From Strigamia acuminata (lineage: Eukaryota > Arthropoda > Chilopoda > Geophilomorpha > Linotaeniidae), in the NCBI GenBank assembly GCA_949358305.1, contig OX442324.1:1601501-1665500 (forward strand): a stretch of 64,000 nucleotides of DNA, written 5' to 3'. The notes beneath the pieces were generated by a model. That model was not told where the DNA came from. It ran no database searches and worked only from the letters and a program-made list of their open reading frames with translations. Position numbers and translations under genes: made by a program. Positions 1-10,744 of this stretch are shown piece by piece (position 1 is the stretch's first letter; every line of letters begins with the position of its first letter).

Positions 1-2
1 CC

Positions 3-3000
3 GACGCAATTGGAGACATGAAAATTAGCCATGATAAAGGAAGAATAGAAACATTACTAAAAAATGTTTTATACGTGCCAGGAATCTCAGACAATTTATT
101 ATCCGTGCCAAAAATGACAGATAACGATTTTGTGGTTGTATATGACAAGGAAGAGGTACGAATTGCACATAAAACTGAAGTGGAAATTGCATTCAATGAT
201 TATGCGATGCGTGGAAAGCGAATAGGAGACAGATATATTGTCAAAACTCAAGCACAATCAATGGAAAGCGGATTTACAGCCAAAGAAAAAATAAAAACAT
301 GGCATTGCAGAATGGGACATGTAAATTTCCGTTCAATAGATGAGATGAGGAACAAAAATGCAGTAAGAGGGATAGAATACAAAGATGGACCGGATAACCA
401 AGTATGCGACGTGTGCATAATGAGTAAAATGACAAAACGACCGCGCAAAGGAATAAATGAGAGATAATCGACAGCAGTAAACGAATTATTACACGTAGAC
501 TTGATGGGACCTTTAAATCCTAAAACACCCACGGCGAATAAATACATAATGATTATAGTCGATGATTTTTTGAGAAAAATGGACATAACATTGTTGAAAC
601 ACAAGAATGAAGCAGAAAATGCCATAAAGACGTTAATTGAAAGATGGGAACGACAAAAAGAGAAGAAAGTAAAATTACTCAGATCTGACAACAGGGGAGA
701 ATTTACCTCGGACAAATTCGAACACTGGTTAAATGAGAGAGGCATACACCACCAATTGACGACAGCATTCACGCCCGAGAGCAATGGCGTCGTTGAAAGA
801 CAGACTAGAACAATAATGGAAATGATCCGGTGTTTACTAAAGGACTCAGAGTTGCCGAAATATTTTTGGGGCGAGGCGGCACTTACAGTGATGAAAATTC
901 GAAATCATTGTGTAACCAAAATACACGGATTGACGCCGGAAGAAGTATGGTCTGAATACAAACCCAGCGTGGCTTACTTTAAAAGATTTGGGTGCACAGC
1001 ATTCATGTTGGACAAAAGAAAAAAGAAGAAATTGGATGACAGATCAACAATAGGAGTATTTATTGGCTATGCGACGAACAGAAAAGCCTACAGAATTTAT
1101 GATATCAAAGCAGACTGTGTGAGGGAAACATCAGATGTAAAATTTGATGAGACAGAAAATGGTGTACACAGATGGAAAAACAAAAAGGAAGAAGAAAAAA
1201 CGGCACCACCCACGGCAGATGACAGTTCAGATGAAGAAGAAACCATCGATTTGCATACAGATGAACAAGTGAAAATTAACAATCAAGATGAACACAATCT
1301 AGAAGAAGGTAGCAACGGGGATAATGAACAATTATCAGAAAATGATGAGAACATTGATGAAGAAAATACAGAGACAAACAACGAGATACAAGAAAACAAT
1401 AGAAACACCACAGAAGATGACGACAACACAGATGAAGACGAAACACAACAAAATAAGAAAGGAAGACCAAAAGGAACAACTAAAGAAGAAATGAAAAAGA
1501 AAAACAAAGCTGAAAGAAAACAAAATGAAGAAGCATTACAAGAACAAGGAGTAAGAAGATCACAAAGATTAAAAATCAAAACTTCTGTAAAATTGACACG
1601 AGAAATGCAGATCCCTAAATCATACAAAGAAGCAATGAAAAGTGATCAAAAAGACAAATGACATGACGCAATGGACAGGAAAATGAAGGAAATGAAGAGA
1701 TTGGACGTATGGAAGTTGGAGAAACGAATTGAGGGAAGAAAAACAATAAAATGCAAATGGGTCTACCGATTTAAACCAAATGAAGAAGGATTGGAGGGAC
1801 GATTTAGAGCAAGATTAGTCGCAATCGGATGTTCACAAACTTACGACGTTGGCGTGGACAAAACATATTCACCAGTCATCAGAATTGAATCCGTCAGATT
1901 TATTTTTGCATTTTCAGCAAAACACGGAAAAATCGTACGATTACACGACGTAAAAACAGCGTATTTGAACGCAAAATTTAAAGAAAAAATATAGATGGAA
2001 CAACCCGAGGGATTCAAGGAAAAAGGGAGAGAAGATGAAATTTGCTATTTAATACGAAGCATATACGGACTAAAACAAAATGGACGAACTTGGAATGAGC
2101 TGATTGACCAAATATTGAAATCAATGAGATTAAAGCAATCCAAGGATAATGAATGCTTGTATTATATATTCATTGAAGTAAATTATATGATAATTGGATT
2201 ACACGTGGATGACATGTTATCAGTGGCAAGCAATATAACATTTGAAAACAAGATTTTGGAAAAACTAAGAAAGGCAGTAAATTTAGTTACCCTAGGAGAC
2301 GCGAAAACTGTTTTAGGAATGCAACTAGAACAAACTAAAGGAAAAATTTTTGTGCATCAGAAAGCATACGTACAGAAATTACTGGAAATGTACAGCCTAG
2401 ACAAATGCAACGGCGCAAAGTCACCGGGAGAACCAAACCAAAACATTGACGAATGCCAAGAAAACAAAAAAATGGATAGGAAAATGTACCAAGAACTGTT
2501 AGAAAGATTACTATACTTGGCAACGCACACCAGACCAGATCTAAGTTTCACGCTTGGAAATTTATACCGTTACAACCAAGAACCAAGAGAGATACATCTG
2601 AAAGGATTAAAAAGAGTTCTACGTTATCTCAAAGAAACTGAAATTTATGTCATCACGTATGGAAGTGAAGGAAAGACATTAGAAGTATTTACTGATGCTA
2701 GCTGGGATAAAACGTTGGACAGCAAATCATTTTCAGGATTATTAGTTTTATATGATAAAGATTTAATTCATTGGAAATCAAAGAAGCAGAAATTCGTAGC
2801 ACAATCAACGACTGAAAGCGAATTGGAAGCATTTCATGAAGGCATCAAAGAACTGATCTGGCACAGAGATTTAATTGAGGATTTGAATAAAGAAGATTTG
2901 CAAGGAAAAGGAAAAATTTATTGTGATAGTTTGAATGTGATAACACTAATGACTGAAGGGACACACAAGATGCAAACAAAATTTTTGAATAGAAGAGTTA

Positions 3001-3146
3001 ATTTGGCTAAAGACCTGATAACTAGCCAAGAAGTGAAAGTGAAACATATTCCAAGAGAAAAGCAATTAGCGGATTTCTTGACCAAGAATTTATCCGGAGT
3101 GAAGATCGAAGAAGTAATGAACATTTTAATGAACAGAAGTGATTGA
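3..3146 (+). pseudogene. C1 copia pol (integrase-RT-RNase H), three nonsense codons
   Basis: The frame is open from the window edge and holds, in order: GAG-pre-integrase with its HCRMGH..C..C zinc-binding part (about 300-430), the integrase core (HVDLMGP near 495, SDNRGEF near 690, E in NGVVERQ near 795), an acidic hinge rich in E, D, N and K (about 1140-1500), RT with LHVDDM in place of YVDDM (about 2200), and RNase H (FTDAS, TTESE, YCDS). It ends in the usual ADFLTK region. In-frame stops lie at 465-467 (TAA), 1659-1661 (TGA, where family members often have Trp) and 1992-1994 (TAG, at the Tyr of the usual IYM-QPEGF motif). All three pieces share one frame, so the damage is point mutation only. 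Confidence 0.92.
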
Positions 3147-3202
3147 ATGATTGAAAATGTCGTTTTAAGTGTTTGCATAATTATAATAACAAGGGGGGAA
3201 TT

Positions 3203-3694
3203 TGTTAGAGAGTTTTTCATGTATAATTATACTGTGTTCGAGATTACATTTTTGTATTGCTAAGCATTGTGGGAATGATTGTACTGACGCCATGAAGCAA
3301 ATTATCGTGTATACTCAAGCTGAGTAAACCAATGACTTTATGAAACATTATACTCGTTTGTTATATCATCAGTGTGAGTTGTGACTTCAATTATGAAAAC
3401 TAACATTTGTAGCCAATCATGTTGCTCAATTTGGACTGTGAACAATGAATTATATTTACGTGACAAATGTTTGAAAGCCTAAAGGCGGAGTTGCATGGCA
3501 TCTTGTATTGCATTCATGGGAAAAAAAGAATGATGATGCGGCTTTGTGTGTTGTGTGATCTGTTGCAGTCTCTCTCTTCTTTGGTTTTCAATTTGTTTTG
3601 AAGTCAACTTTATTTAATTTGTTTGAAAAGGCTAAATTATTGACTTTTAATAAACATGCTAATGCCCTTCTATCCTGCGTTGCTATTTCTAACA
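3203..3694 (+). repeat. C1 3' LTR (492 bp)
   Basis: It begins TGTTAGA right after the polypurine tract and ends TCTAACA, a perfect 7-bp terminal inverted repeat. A possible polyadenylation signal AATAAA lies at 3648-3653. The following bases ATCGC would be the target duplication, but the left flank is outside the window. Confidence 0.82.
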
Positions 3695-3840
3695 ATCGCT
3701 CTTTTCAGCGTTGCTCTTTTTAGCCATCCATCTTCTCAGCGTCGCTCTTTTTAGCCGTCCATCTTCTTAGCGTCGCTCTTTGGAGCATCGCTCTTTTCAG
3801 ACGTCGGTTTTCCAAGATCGCTCTTCCAAGCGTAGCTATT
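3695..3840 (+). repeat. Degenerate 31-bp tandem repeat (GCTCTTTT motif)
   Basis: Two good copies of a 31-bp unit beginning CAGCGTYGCTCTTTTTAGCC are followed by shorter degenerate copies that share GCGTCGCTCTTT. C1 inserted at or inside this array. Confidence 0.6.
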
Positions 3841-3907
3841 AATGGCCTTCTTCAAATTACGGAGTATATTTTAGAAAATTAAATAAAACAAAATCAATAT
3901 TTTTACT
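3841..3907. other. Spacer between C1 and G1
   Basis: AT-rich with no gene. Its last five bases (TTACT, 3903-3907) are the left target duplication of G1. Confidence 0.5.
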
Positions 3908-4093
3908 AGTATGTATCTTACTAATAACAATTTATGTTGAGGATGGTTGAAATGAAAGGTCAGTCATATTAGGCTAAGAACTAACAAGTGAAGTTTATTC
4001 GGGGTCAAGCTACAAGGTGGCGCTGGGGGTACAGCGCCTAAGGCAAAGATAACGTCACTACACAAAACATGCAGTGAAGTCCGAACACAGCAT
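3908..4093 (-). repeat. G1 3' LTR (186 bp)
   Basis: Identical by eye to 14220-14405. In element orientation it follows a short G-rich tract (AATGGGGAATG), the likely polypurine primer. Confidence 0.85.
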
Positions 4094-4189
4094 CATTCCC
4101 CATTAATGGCACATTAATCAGATTACAAAGATAATAAAACGAAATCATGACAATGAACCAATTCAATTAATACATAAAAACAAGTACAC

Positions 4190-4696
4190 TTAATCTCTAG
4201 TGTCAAATCCATAAAATTGTGTCGGGTTACGCGTGCGCTGAGGGTGGCGATACGACACAAGAGGAGTATGGGCAGGAACAGGAGGCGGTGTAGGAGCCGG
4301 GGTTGCGTCACGAACATTTAGAGGATCGGGTGAGTTGGGAGGAACGTCCAAAACCGGCGGTTGAGTCACGAGCTGTGTGTCCCTCAAGTTTGAGTCGTCA
4401 ATTAGCAAAGGAAAACGTCCGCGATTCCCTCCCCCCTCCGGAGTTTGAGCATGCAAAGTCTGGCGTTTCCGGAGCTGGTCCGCATGCCGGTTCCAAATTA
4501 TGGCATTTCCGACGGCCACATCGTACGTGGTGGACGATGTCTTTTGCGATATCACTCCAGGAACCCATCTCGCGGTGTGCAAATAGTCGCGCGCGAACAC
4601 CAATTCCCCAGGCTCGAAGGAACGACGCGTTTCCACAGTTGTTGGCTCCGGCATTAAGCGGGGGTTCAACAAATGCAATCTAGTTCGCACAGTTCG
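4190..4696 (-). pseudogene. G1 integrase C-terminal region (fragment)
   Basis: The minus frame ends at 4190. It encodes the C-terminal part of a gypsy integrase: a basic stretch, a FEPGELVFARDY motif typical of the GPY/F-like module, a Pro/Thr-rich tail and an ending RTRNPTQFYGF as in many arthropod gypsy polyproteins. It is separated from the rest of pol by C2 and lacks the segment carrying the second and third catalytic residues. Codons extending it into 4697-4750 are C2 LTR and not part of the gene. Confidence 0.8.
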
Positions 4697-5012
4697 TGTT
4701 GAAATATAGCCCTTAATTAACTTTGCAATGTATGTATATTTATGTCGCATTATTCAAGCGCTAAGATGTATTATGTTCGATGTTTGCGTTTGCTTTTGGT
4801 CATATGAATGACCACGTTTGTTGTCATGCGTGACTTGTATAAGTTGCCTATAGGTGGCGCTAAATGTATTGTGTCACATGACTTCAGAATAAAAGCTTAC
4901 TCTATGTTTAGCTTTCAAGCTGTAACGAGCTGTGTTGTTTATTTCTGCATCAATGCTTTCCACTCCACTGACAATTCAGATATTCTGCACTATTTAGTTG
5001 AATAAACCAACA
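4697..5012 (+). repeat. C2 5' LTR (316 bp)
   Basis: It starts TGTTGAAATATAG and ends CCAACA, just before a PBS that matches the tRNA-iMet half site. An AATAAA at 5001-5006 lies near the LTR end and another at 4888-4893 is a possible poly(A) signal. The 3' copy begins at 10219. Confidence 0.88.
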
Positions 5013-5013
5013 A

Positions 5014-5024
5014 GGTTATGGGCC
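5014..5024 (+). promoter_or_regulatory. C2 primer-binding site (half tRNA-iMet type)
   Basis: GGTTATGGGCC matches the copia PBS of Drosophila, which pairs with the internal half of cleaved initiator-Met tRNA and not with the tRNA 3' end. It lies one base after the LTR. Confidence 0.75.
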
Positions 5025-5758
5025 AATATAACCAGGAAAGCATTAAAAATCATTTGGGATGATTTTCAACCATTCAGAGCCAATTGGAGATGTTTTGGAA
5101 AATTTCCTCCAATTTATCCAAAATGGCGGCGCCCACAACTGAAGCAAGAAGCTTGTGTTTGTGCCAGGATACTAAGGATTCCAGTGCAGCAAAGAGTCAT
5201 CAAACAACACGGAAACAATAGCAGGGTTCGAAAAGTTATAAACAATTTATTTAAACAATTCTTTTCCTTTGTTTGGAAGTGTGATTTCCGTATTGCGGGC
5301 CGCAATACGTTTCGTCGACGTGACGACAACAATTTTGGACGAAAAACGAACACTATACGACGGCAATAATTCCTTGCAACCACACGCGAAGTGTGAACCG
5401 GAATTTTGGACGAAAAAGGACAAGACGGAGCACAAAAACGCGAGGCGACACAAGAGTCGAGCAGGAAAGACAATATTGGGTTGCGACCACACGCGAAGTG
5501 TGATTCCATGCGAAATTTCGACTGGAAGACGTCTCGAAGACATCGTTTTTGATTATAATTATTGAATTTAAGACATTTGAATTGTTTAATTAGCTTAGTA
5601 TTGTCATAGGATTACTACTAACATAGTATAAGAGCGCATTAACATCACAACATTGCACATTGTTGTGATTACCAGTATTGAAAGTGGTTTTGAGGCAAAG
5701 TGAAAGTGTTTTTCGCGTACACGGTGTTTGCAAACAAAACGAGAGCTGCCAAATCATC
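5025..5758 (+). other. C2 leader (untranslated)
   Basis: About 730 bp separate the PBS and the gag ATG. It holds two copies of ACCACACGCGAAGTGTGA (near 5379 and 5483), each a CACAC/GTGTG stem with a GCGAA loop, and two copies of TTTTGGACGAAAAA (near 5333 and 5403). These may be packaging or dimerisation signals, but that is inference. Confidence 0.55.
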
Positions 5759-8700
5759 ATGGACACAGAAAAACCAGAACGAAAAATAACATTACTGAAT
5801 AGGACAAATTATGATTCGTGGAAGCAACAAATCAAGGTTCTTCTTATGCACCATGGCTGTTGGGCGTTTACCGATGGAACACAAGAAGCGCTGGCGCCGG
5901 GAGCGTCATGGCGTGATCGTTCGGATTTCCAACTACGAAAGGGAAGAGCGTTCAGCCTGATCTACTATTCTATAGAAGAGCAATACCATGAATTGCTTGG
6001 CGGGATCGAGGATGCGAAAAAAGCGTGGGATACGCTCAAAACTAATTTCGAACCGGTCTCGAGAGCACAAATAATTCGTTTATTGGACGAATTCTTTAGT
6101 CTGAAATACGACGCAGCAACGGAAACGATCGGTGTATTCGCAGCGAAAATACGCAATGCGGCGAAGAGACTAGCCGACGTCAAACACAATTTGGACGATT
6201 TATATCAAGCGTTTCAACTAATTCGATATCTGCCACCAGAGTATCAATCCATCGTTCAAAGCATCTATCGATGGGAGGATAAAGATTTCACCTTGGAGAA
6301 AGTGGAAGTAGAATTGGTCGCTGAAGAAGGGAGGCTCGCACAACAGAGACGTGATTCGGGACAAGGATCCGTCATAGATGCGTTCAGCACAGGACCAAAT
6401 TCTCCCAGCAATAAGGGGACTGATAATTCGTCGAAATCTCAGCAGCAGGGCAATTATAGCCAAAATAATCGAGGATATCAAGGACAGAAAGGCATAGGCA
6501 GATCGAATTATCGAGGCGGAGCGAATACGAGGAATTTCAGAGGAAATACGACCGGATCATCACCACGGGGGCCGTGTTTTCGGTGTAATCAACAAGGACA
6601 TTGGGCAAAGGATTGCACAGCACAGCTCCAGCCGGCGAACAATTTAAACACCAATACTGCAGAGGATTTCGACAATGAAATGTTAGAAGTTGGATTCCTC
6701 ACAGAGTTAAGCGAGGAAGAATTACTACAATGCGCTACAACCAACAATTGTTGGATATATGATACGGGAGCGACTGGGCACTTCTGTAAAGACAGAAATC
6801 AATTCACCAGTTTTACTGAGACTACAGGAACCATAAGCCAAGCAGACAAGAAAACTTTAATCAAGATTCAAGGCGTTGGCAACGTTTGCATCATGAGCGT
6901 GGTGGGAAATGATACAATTCCAGTAACACTAAAGAAAGTATACTATGCGCCCGACTTGAGAAGAAATTTGCTATCGGGGCCATGTATGGACGAAGCCAGA
7001 TGTAAAGTTGCAATTGGTTCGGGAGTAGTAAAAATCTATGATCCGCAATGGAACAGGCAGTTGATGGAAGGAGTAAAAAGGGACAGACTTTACTACATCA
7101 AAACTAGCGACAAGAAACCTGAAATTGCAAAACCACAAGAAAAGAATGAAAACAAAGTCAGTGTAGGTGAAGAAAAGACGGGACATCCAACCAGTTCGAA
7201 GCATGCATCAAGCCCAGAGGAAGCAAGATTGTGGCACGAGCGGCTTGGACACATCCATTTTCCCAGCGTACAGCAGATGAGCAAGAGTAACGCTGTAATT
7301 GGACTCCCAATTCTGAATGTGCCGATAACACAATGCGATGTGTGTGACTTGGCGAAGAAAAAGTCAGTTTCACACAAATCCTTACCAGGCATAAGGTCAA
7401 AACAACCGCTAGAACTTCTACATATGGACGTGTGTGGAGCCTTTAATACAGCAACATTATCAGGAAACAAGTATTTTCTAACGATAACAGATGATTATTC
7501 ACGTTACTTCACCGTCTATCTAATGAAGAAGAAAGATGAGGTTTTTGACTTATTTCGCAAGCATGCGAAGCGGATTGAACGATTATTAGGAAGACAAATC
7601 CTTGCGATAAGGACGGACAACGGAATGGAGTTTTGCTCCAATAAATTTGGAGAGTACCTCGCAGAACAGGGGATTATTCATGAGAGAACAAACGCGTATA
7701 CCCCGGAACAAAATGGAGTTTCTGAAAGACTGAACCAGACCTTAGCTAATGGAATGTGAGCACTAGTTTACGATGCGGGTTTGGAACATCGATTTTGGGG
7801 CAAGGCGATCCTAACGTTTAATTATCTCAGGAATAGGATTGCCAAGCTAAAATCAGACAAGACGCCGATGGAACTTTATTACAATCGCAAACCATCACTG
7901 CGTCATCTAAGAAAATTTGGATGTTTGTGTTTTGTGAAAAAGAAGATTCGAGATGGCAAAATCGACAACAAAGGGATATACGGAATCATGCTCGGCTATT
8001 CTAGAATTACAAAAGGATACAGAGTTTGGTTGCCAGAATTTTCCAAAGTCTTGGAAACAAATGACATCAAGTTTGTTGAAAGCAGGCGCGGAGTTGAAGG
8101 CGTGCTGGGCCTCCCCGACAAGTATACGACATATATTGACGACTTGAATGATAATTTGGAAAGTGATGATCGTCAGTATTATTCGGATGAAGATGTCAGG
8201 CCACCGCTACCCCCGCCAATCCCAGCCAATAAGAAAGAAGTCGAACAAGAGGAATTACCTCAACTCAGATTAAAGTTCCGACTACCAGAGGAGAAATTGC
8301 GAGCTAATCCACCTAAAACTGTGCCGCAAGCGACAGCAGAAGTACAGAATCCCGCTCCCACTATACCTCCACTAGTTTGGATAAAGACAGAGAAATTTAG
8401 ACCAACTGGACAAAAGGACGTGGAATATACAATCGAGGGATACGAGAAGCCGAAATTACGTTCGATACCAGATGTGAAACGATACTGCGCGAGCCACAAT
8501 CTCCCTGTTCCTGAACATCTTTTTGAAGATAAGAGAAGGAAGCAGCCATCTGGATCAAGCGCAGCAGCCGACAATTTTGATTTCGACTTGGACATAGATG
8601 AGTTGACCCTAGATTTTGAAGCAAATCATCTTGAAGTGCATGTTCCAGTCCGCTATGAAGAAATAGCAAATCTGCCAGAAAAGAGCGAATGGAATCAAGC

Positions 8701-10200
8701 GATGACTGATGAGATCGACACCATGCATGAGCGTGTAGTATGGGAGCTGGTTCCACCGCCACCCGACACCAAAGTGATAGGATGCAGATGGATCTACACC
8801 GTTAAGCAGAACGACCAAGGGGAAATTGCCAGATATAAAGCGAGACTTGTTGCGCAAGGCTTTTCGCAAGTCTACGGCGAGTCGTATGAAGAGACATTTT
8901 CTCCTGTGGTGGATTTTTCGATTGTACGATTCATGTTCACACTTTTGGTTTGCATGCTCAAATGGTCGTATATCCAAGCAGATGTTAAGTGTGCGTACCT
9001 CTACGCGAAGCTACACAAAACCATATACATGCGCCAGCCCAAGGGATTTATTCATCCGTTTGCCGACTCCTTAGAGCGATTTATGGATTGCACCAATCCG
9101 GCAGAGAATGGGGCATGGAGTTGGAAGAGACTTTACTCAAACTTGGATTAGAACACGTGAATTGGTGCAATTGTGTCTACAAATACAGGAATGTCGCGTA
9201 TTTGATTGTCTACGTGGACGACATCGTTGTTTTTGGAAAGCAGTATACTGATGCCATGCACGTGCTAGACATGATTAAGACTCAATTCGATTTGGTCATT
9301 TTGGGACAGACGAAGAAATTATTAGGTGTTGAATTCTATCCATACAAACAACAAATGGTATTGCATCAAAGAGCCTACATCAACAAAGTGTTGCTGAGAT
9401 TTAAAAACCATTTGGATTCAGTGAAAGTCAGGTCGCAACCAATGACCAAATCAACTGTGCTCACCAAACAAGACTGCCCAAATACGATCGAGGACATCAA
9501 ACTTATGGAAGGGATTCCTTATAGAAGCTTGCTCGGATCGTTGGCATTCATTGGATCGAGAACTAGGCCCGACATGACTTATGCGATCAATATTTTAAGT
9601 CAGTTCCAGTCAAATCCGGGATGGAGTCACTGGATTGTCTTACTGGACTTACTGAGTTATCTAAGAACAACGAAGAATTTCGGACTAATGTTATTTCCGA
9701 ATAACCGGATCGAAGTTGTTGGCTATAGTGACTCCGACTACGCCAACAATAGAGATGATCGAATCTCTGTTGGAGGGACTCTGATAACGCTTGGAAATAC
9801 ACCTGTGTTTTGGAGAACCTTCAAGCAGCGCAACGTGACGCTATCGACTATGGAAGCCGAATATGTGGCCCTTACGGAGACAGTCAAGGACTACATGTGG
9901 ATTGTCAGGGTGTTACACGAAATTGTTCCCAACTTGGCCGACAAGTTCTTTCATCGGGTATTATGTGATAACATTTCGACAGTTGATTTCACGAAATCCA
10001 ACATAGAAAACCGAAAGACGAAACACATAGACATACGGTATCACTTTATAAAAGAGCTTGTCAGGAAAAACAACCTTCAAATAGTGCATGTTGGAACAAA
10101 AAATAATTACGCAGACATTTTTACAAAGTCTGTTGATAAGTGTGATCTTATTCAATTCTGTAATCGCTTCCTAGTTGATTTAAATGTTCTAAATGCTTAA
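5759..10200 (+). pseudogene. C2 copia gag-pol polyprotein, one nonsense codon and one frameshift
   Basis: The start at 5759 (MDTEKPERK) matches usual copia gag N-termini; an upstream in-frame ATG-like start at 5678 is less likely. Order: UBN2-type gag, CCHC knuckle CFRCNQQGHWAKDC (about 6575), aspartic protease (YDTGATGHF, about 6760), GAG-pre-integrase, integrase core with HMDVCG, RTDNGMEF and QNGVSER, hinge, RT with YVDD (about 9210), RNase H (YSDSDYA, TMEAEY, CDN). A TGA at 7757-7759 interrupts integrase; it is one C-to-T change from CGA. A frameshift near 9050-9070 moves RT to another frame. The catalytic residues otherwise look intact. Confidence 0.93.
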
Positions 10201-10218
10201 TAATGCGAGGGGGCCGAT

Positions 10219-10506
10219 TGTTGAAATATAGCCCTTAATTAACTTTGCAATGTATGTATATTTATGTCGCATTATTCAAGCGCTAAGATGTATTATGTTC
10301 GATGTTTGCGTTTGCTTTTGGTCATATGAATGACCACGTTTGTTGTCATGCGTGACTTGTATAAGTTGCCTATAGGTGGCGCTAAATGTATTGTGTCACA
10401 TGACTTCAGAATAAAAGCTTACTCTATGTTTGGCTTTCAAGCTGTAATGAGCTGTGTTGTTTATTTCTGCATCAATGCTTTCCACTCCACTGACAATTCA
10501 GATATT
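10219..10506 (+). repeat. C2 3' LTR, truncated
   Basis: It matches the first 288 bp of the 5' LTR with about two substitutions and stops after GATATT. The last 28 bp of the LTR are missing, and unrelated AT-rich sequence follows. Confidence 0.85.
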
Positions 10507-10740
10507 GGAAAAGTGAATCAACATAAACGCCATCTGGCGTTAATAATTAACATCAAACTATAATCGAATTGCTAGGCATAGCAATGTGCCGTGTACATAA
10601 CGACAAATAATGAAACGCATTGTGCCAATGCATACAAATACAATCGGAAATAAGAATTACGATACGGAATATAAATAATACATCGAGATATAACAATTAA
10701 TGGATAAAATATCGAATAACATAATTAAAACATAAAGTTA
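10507..10740. other. Filler sequence at the C2/G1 junction
   Basis: About 234 bp of AT-rich DNA lie between the truncated LTR and the resumed G1 integrase. It matches neither element and has no coding frame. It may be a fragment of another insertion or DNA captured during repair of a deletion. Confidence 0.5.
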
Positions 10741-10744
10741 GAAC

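Larger units (their letters stand above)
1..3694 (+). mobile_element. Ty1/copia retrotransposon C1, 3' part
   Basis: The left edge of the window cuts this element, so its 5' LTR, gag and protease are not visible. What remains runs from the GAG-pre-integrase domain through integrase, reverse transcriptase and RNase H to a complete 3' LTR. The domain order (integrase before RT) defines the copia superfamily. A purine run (AAGGGGGGAA, 3191-3200) just before the LTR is the likely plus-strand primer. The pol frame carries three nonsense codons but no frameshift, so this copy is inactive yet not old. Confidence 0.93.
4697..10506 (+). mobile_element. Ty1/copia retrotransposon C2, nearly full length
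   Basis: It has a 5' LTR (4697-5012), PBS, a long leader, gag-pol, a polypurine tract (GAGGGGGCC, about 10207-10215) and a 3' LTR cut about 28 bp short. LTR copies differ at about two sites over 288 bp, so the insertion is young. It lies inside G1. The left flank (GTTCG) does not recur on the right, in agreement with a deletion across the right end. Copia C6 belongs to the same family by gag similarity. Confidence 0.92.

Noticed and set aside
248-784. Minus-strand frames opposite copia pol (for example 248-784, 1097-1627)
   Set aside because: Antisense shadows of the pol gene, with composition that follows the sense codons.
3203-5012. C1 and C2 LTRs as one family because both start TGTT
   Set aside because: Their sequences and lengths (492 and 316 bp) differ; only the common terminal TGTT/AACA is shared.
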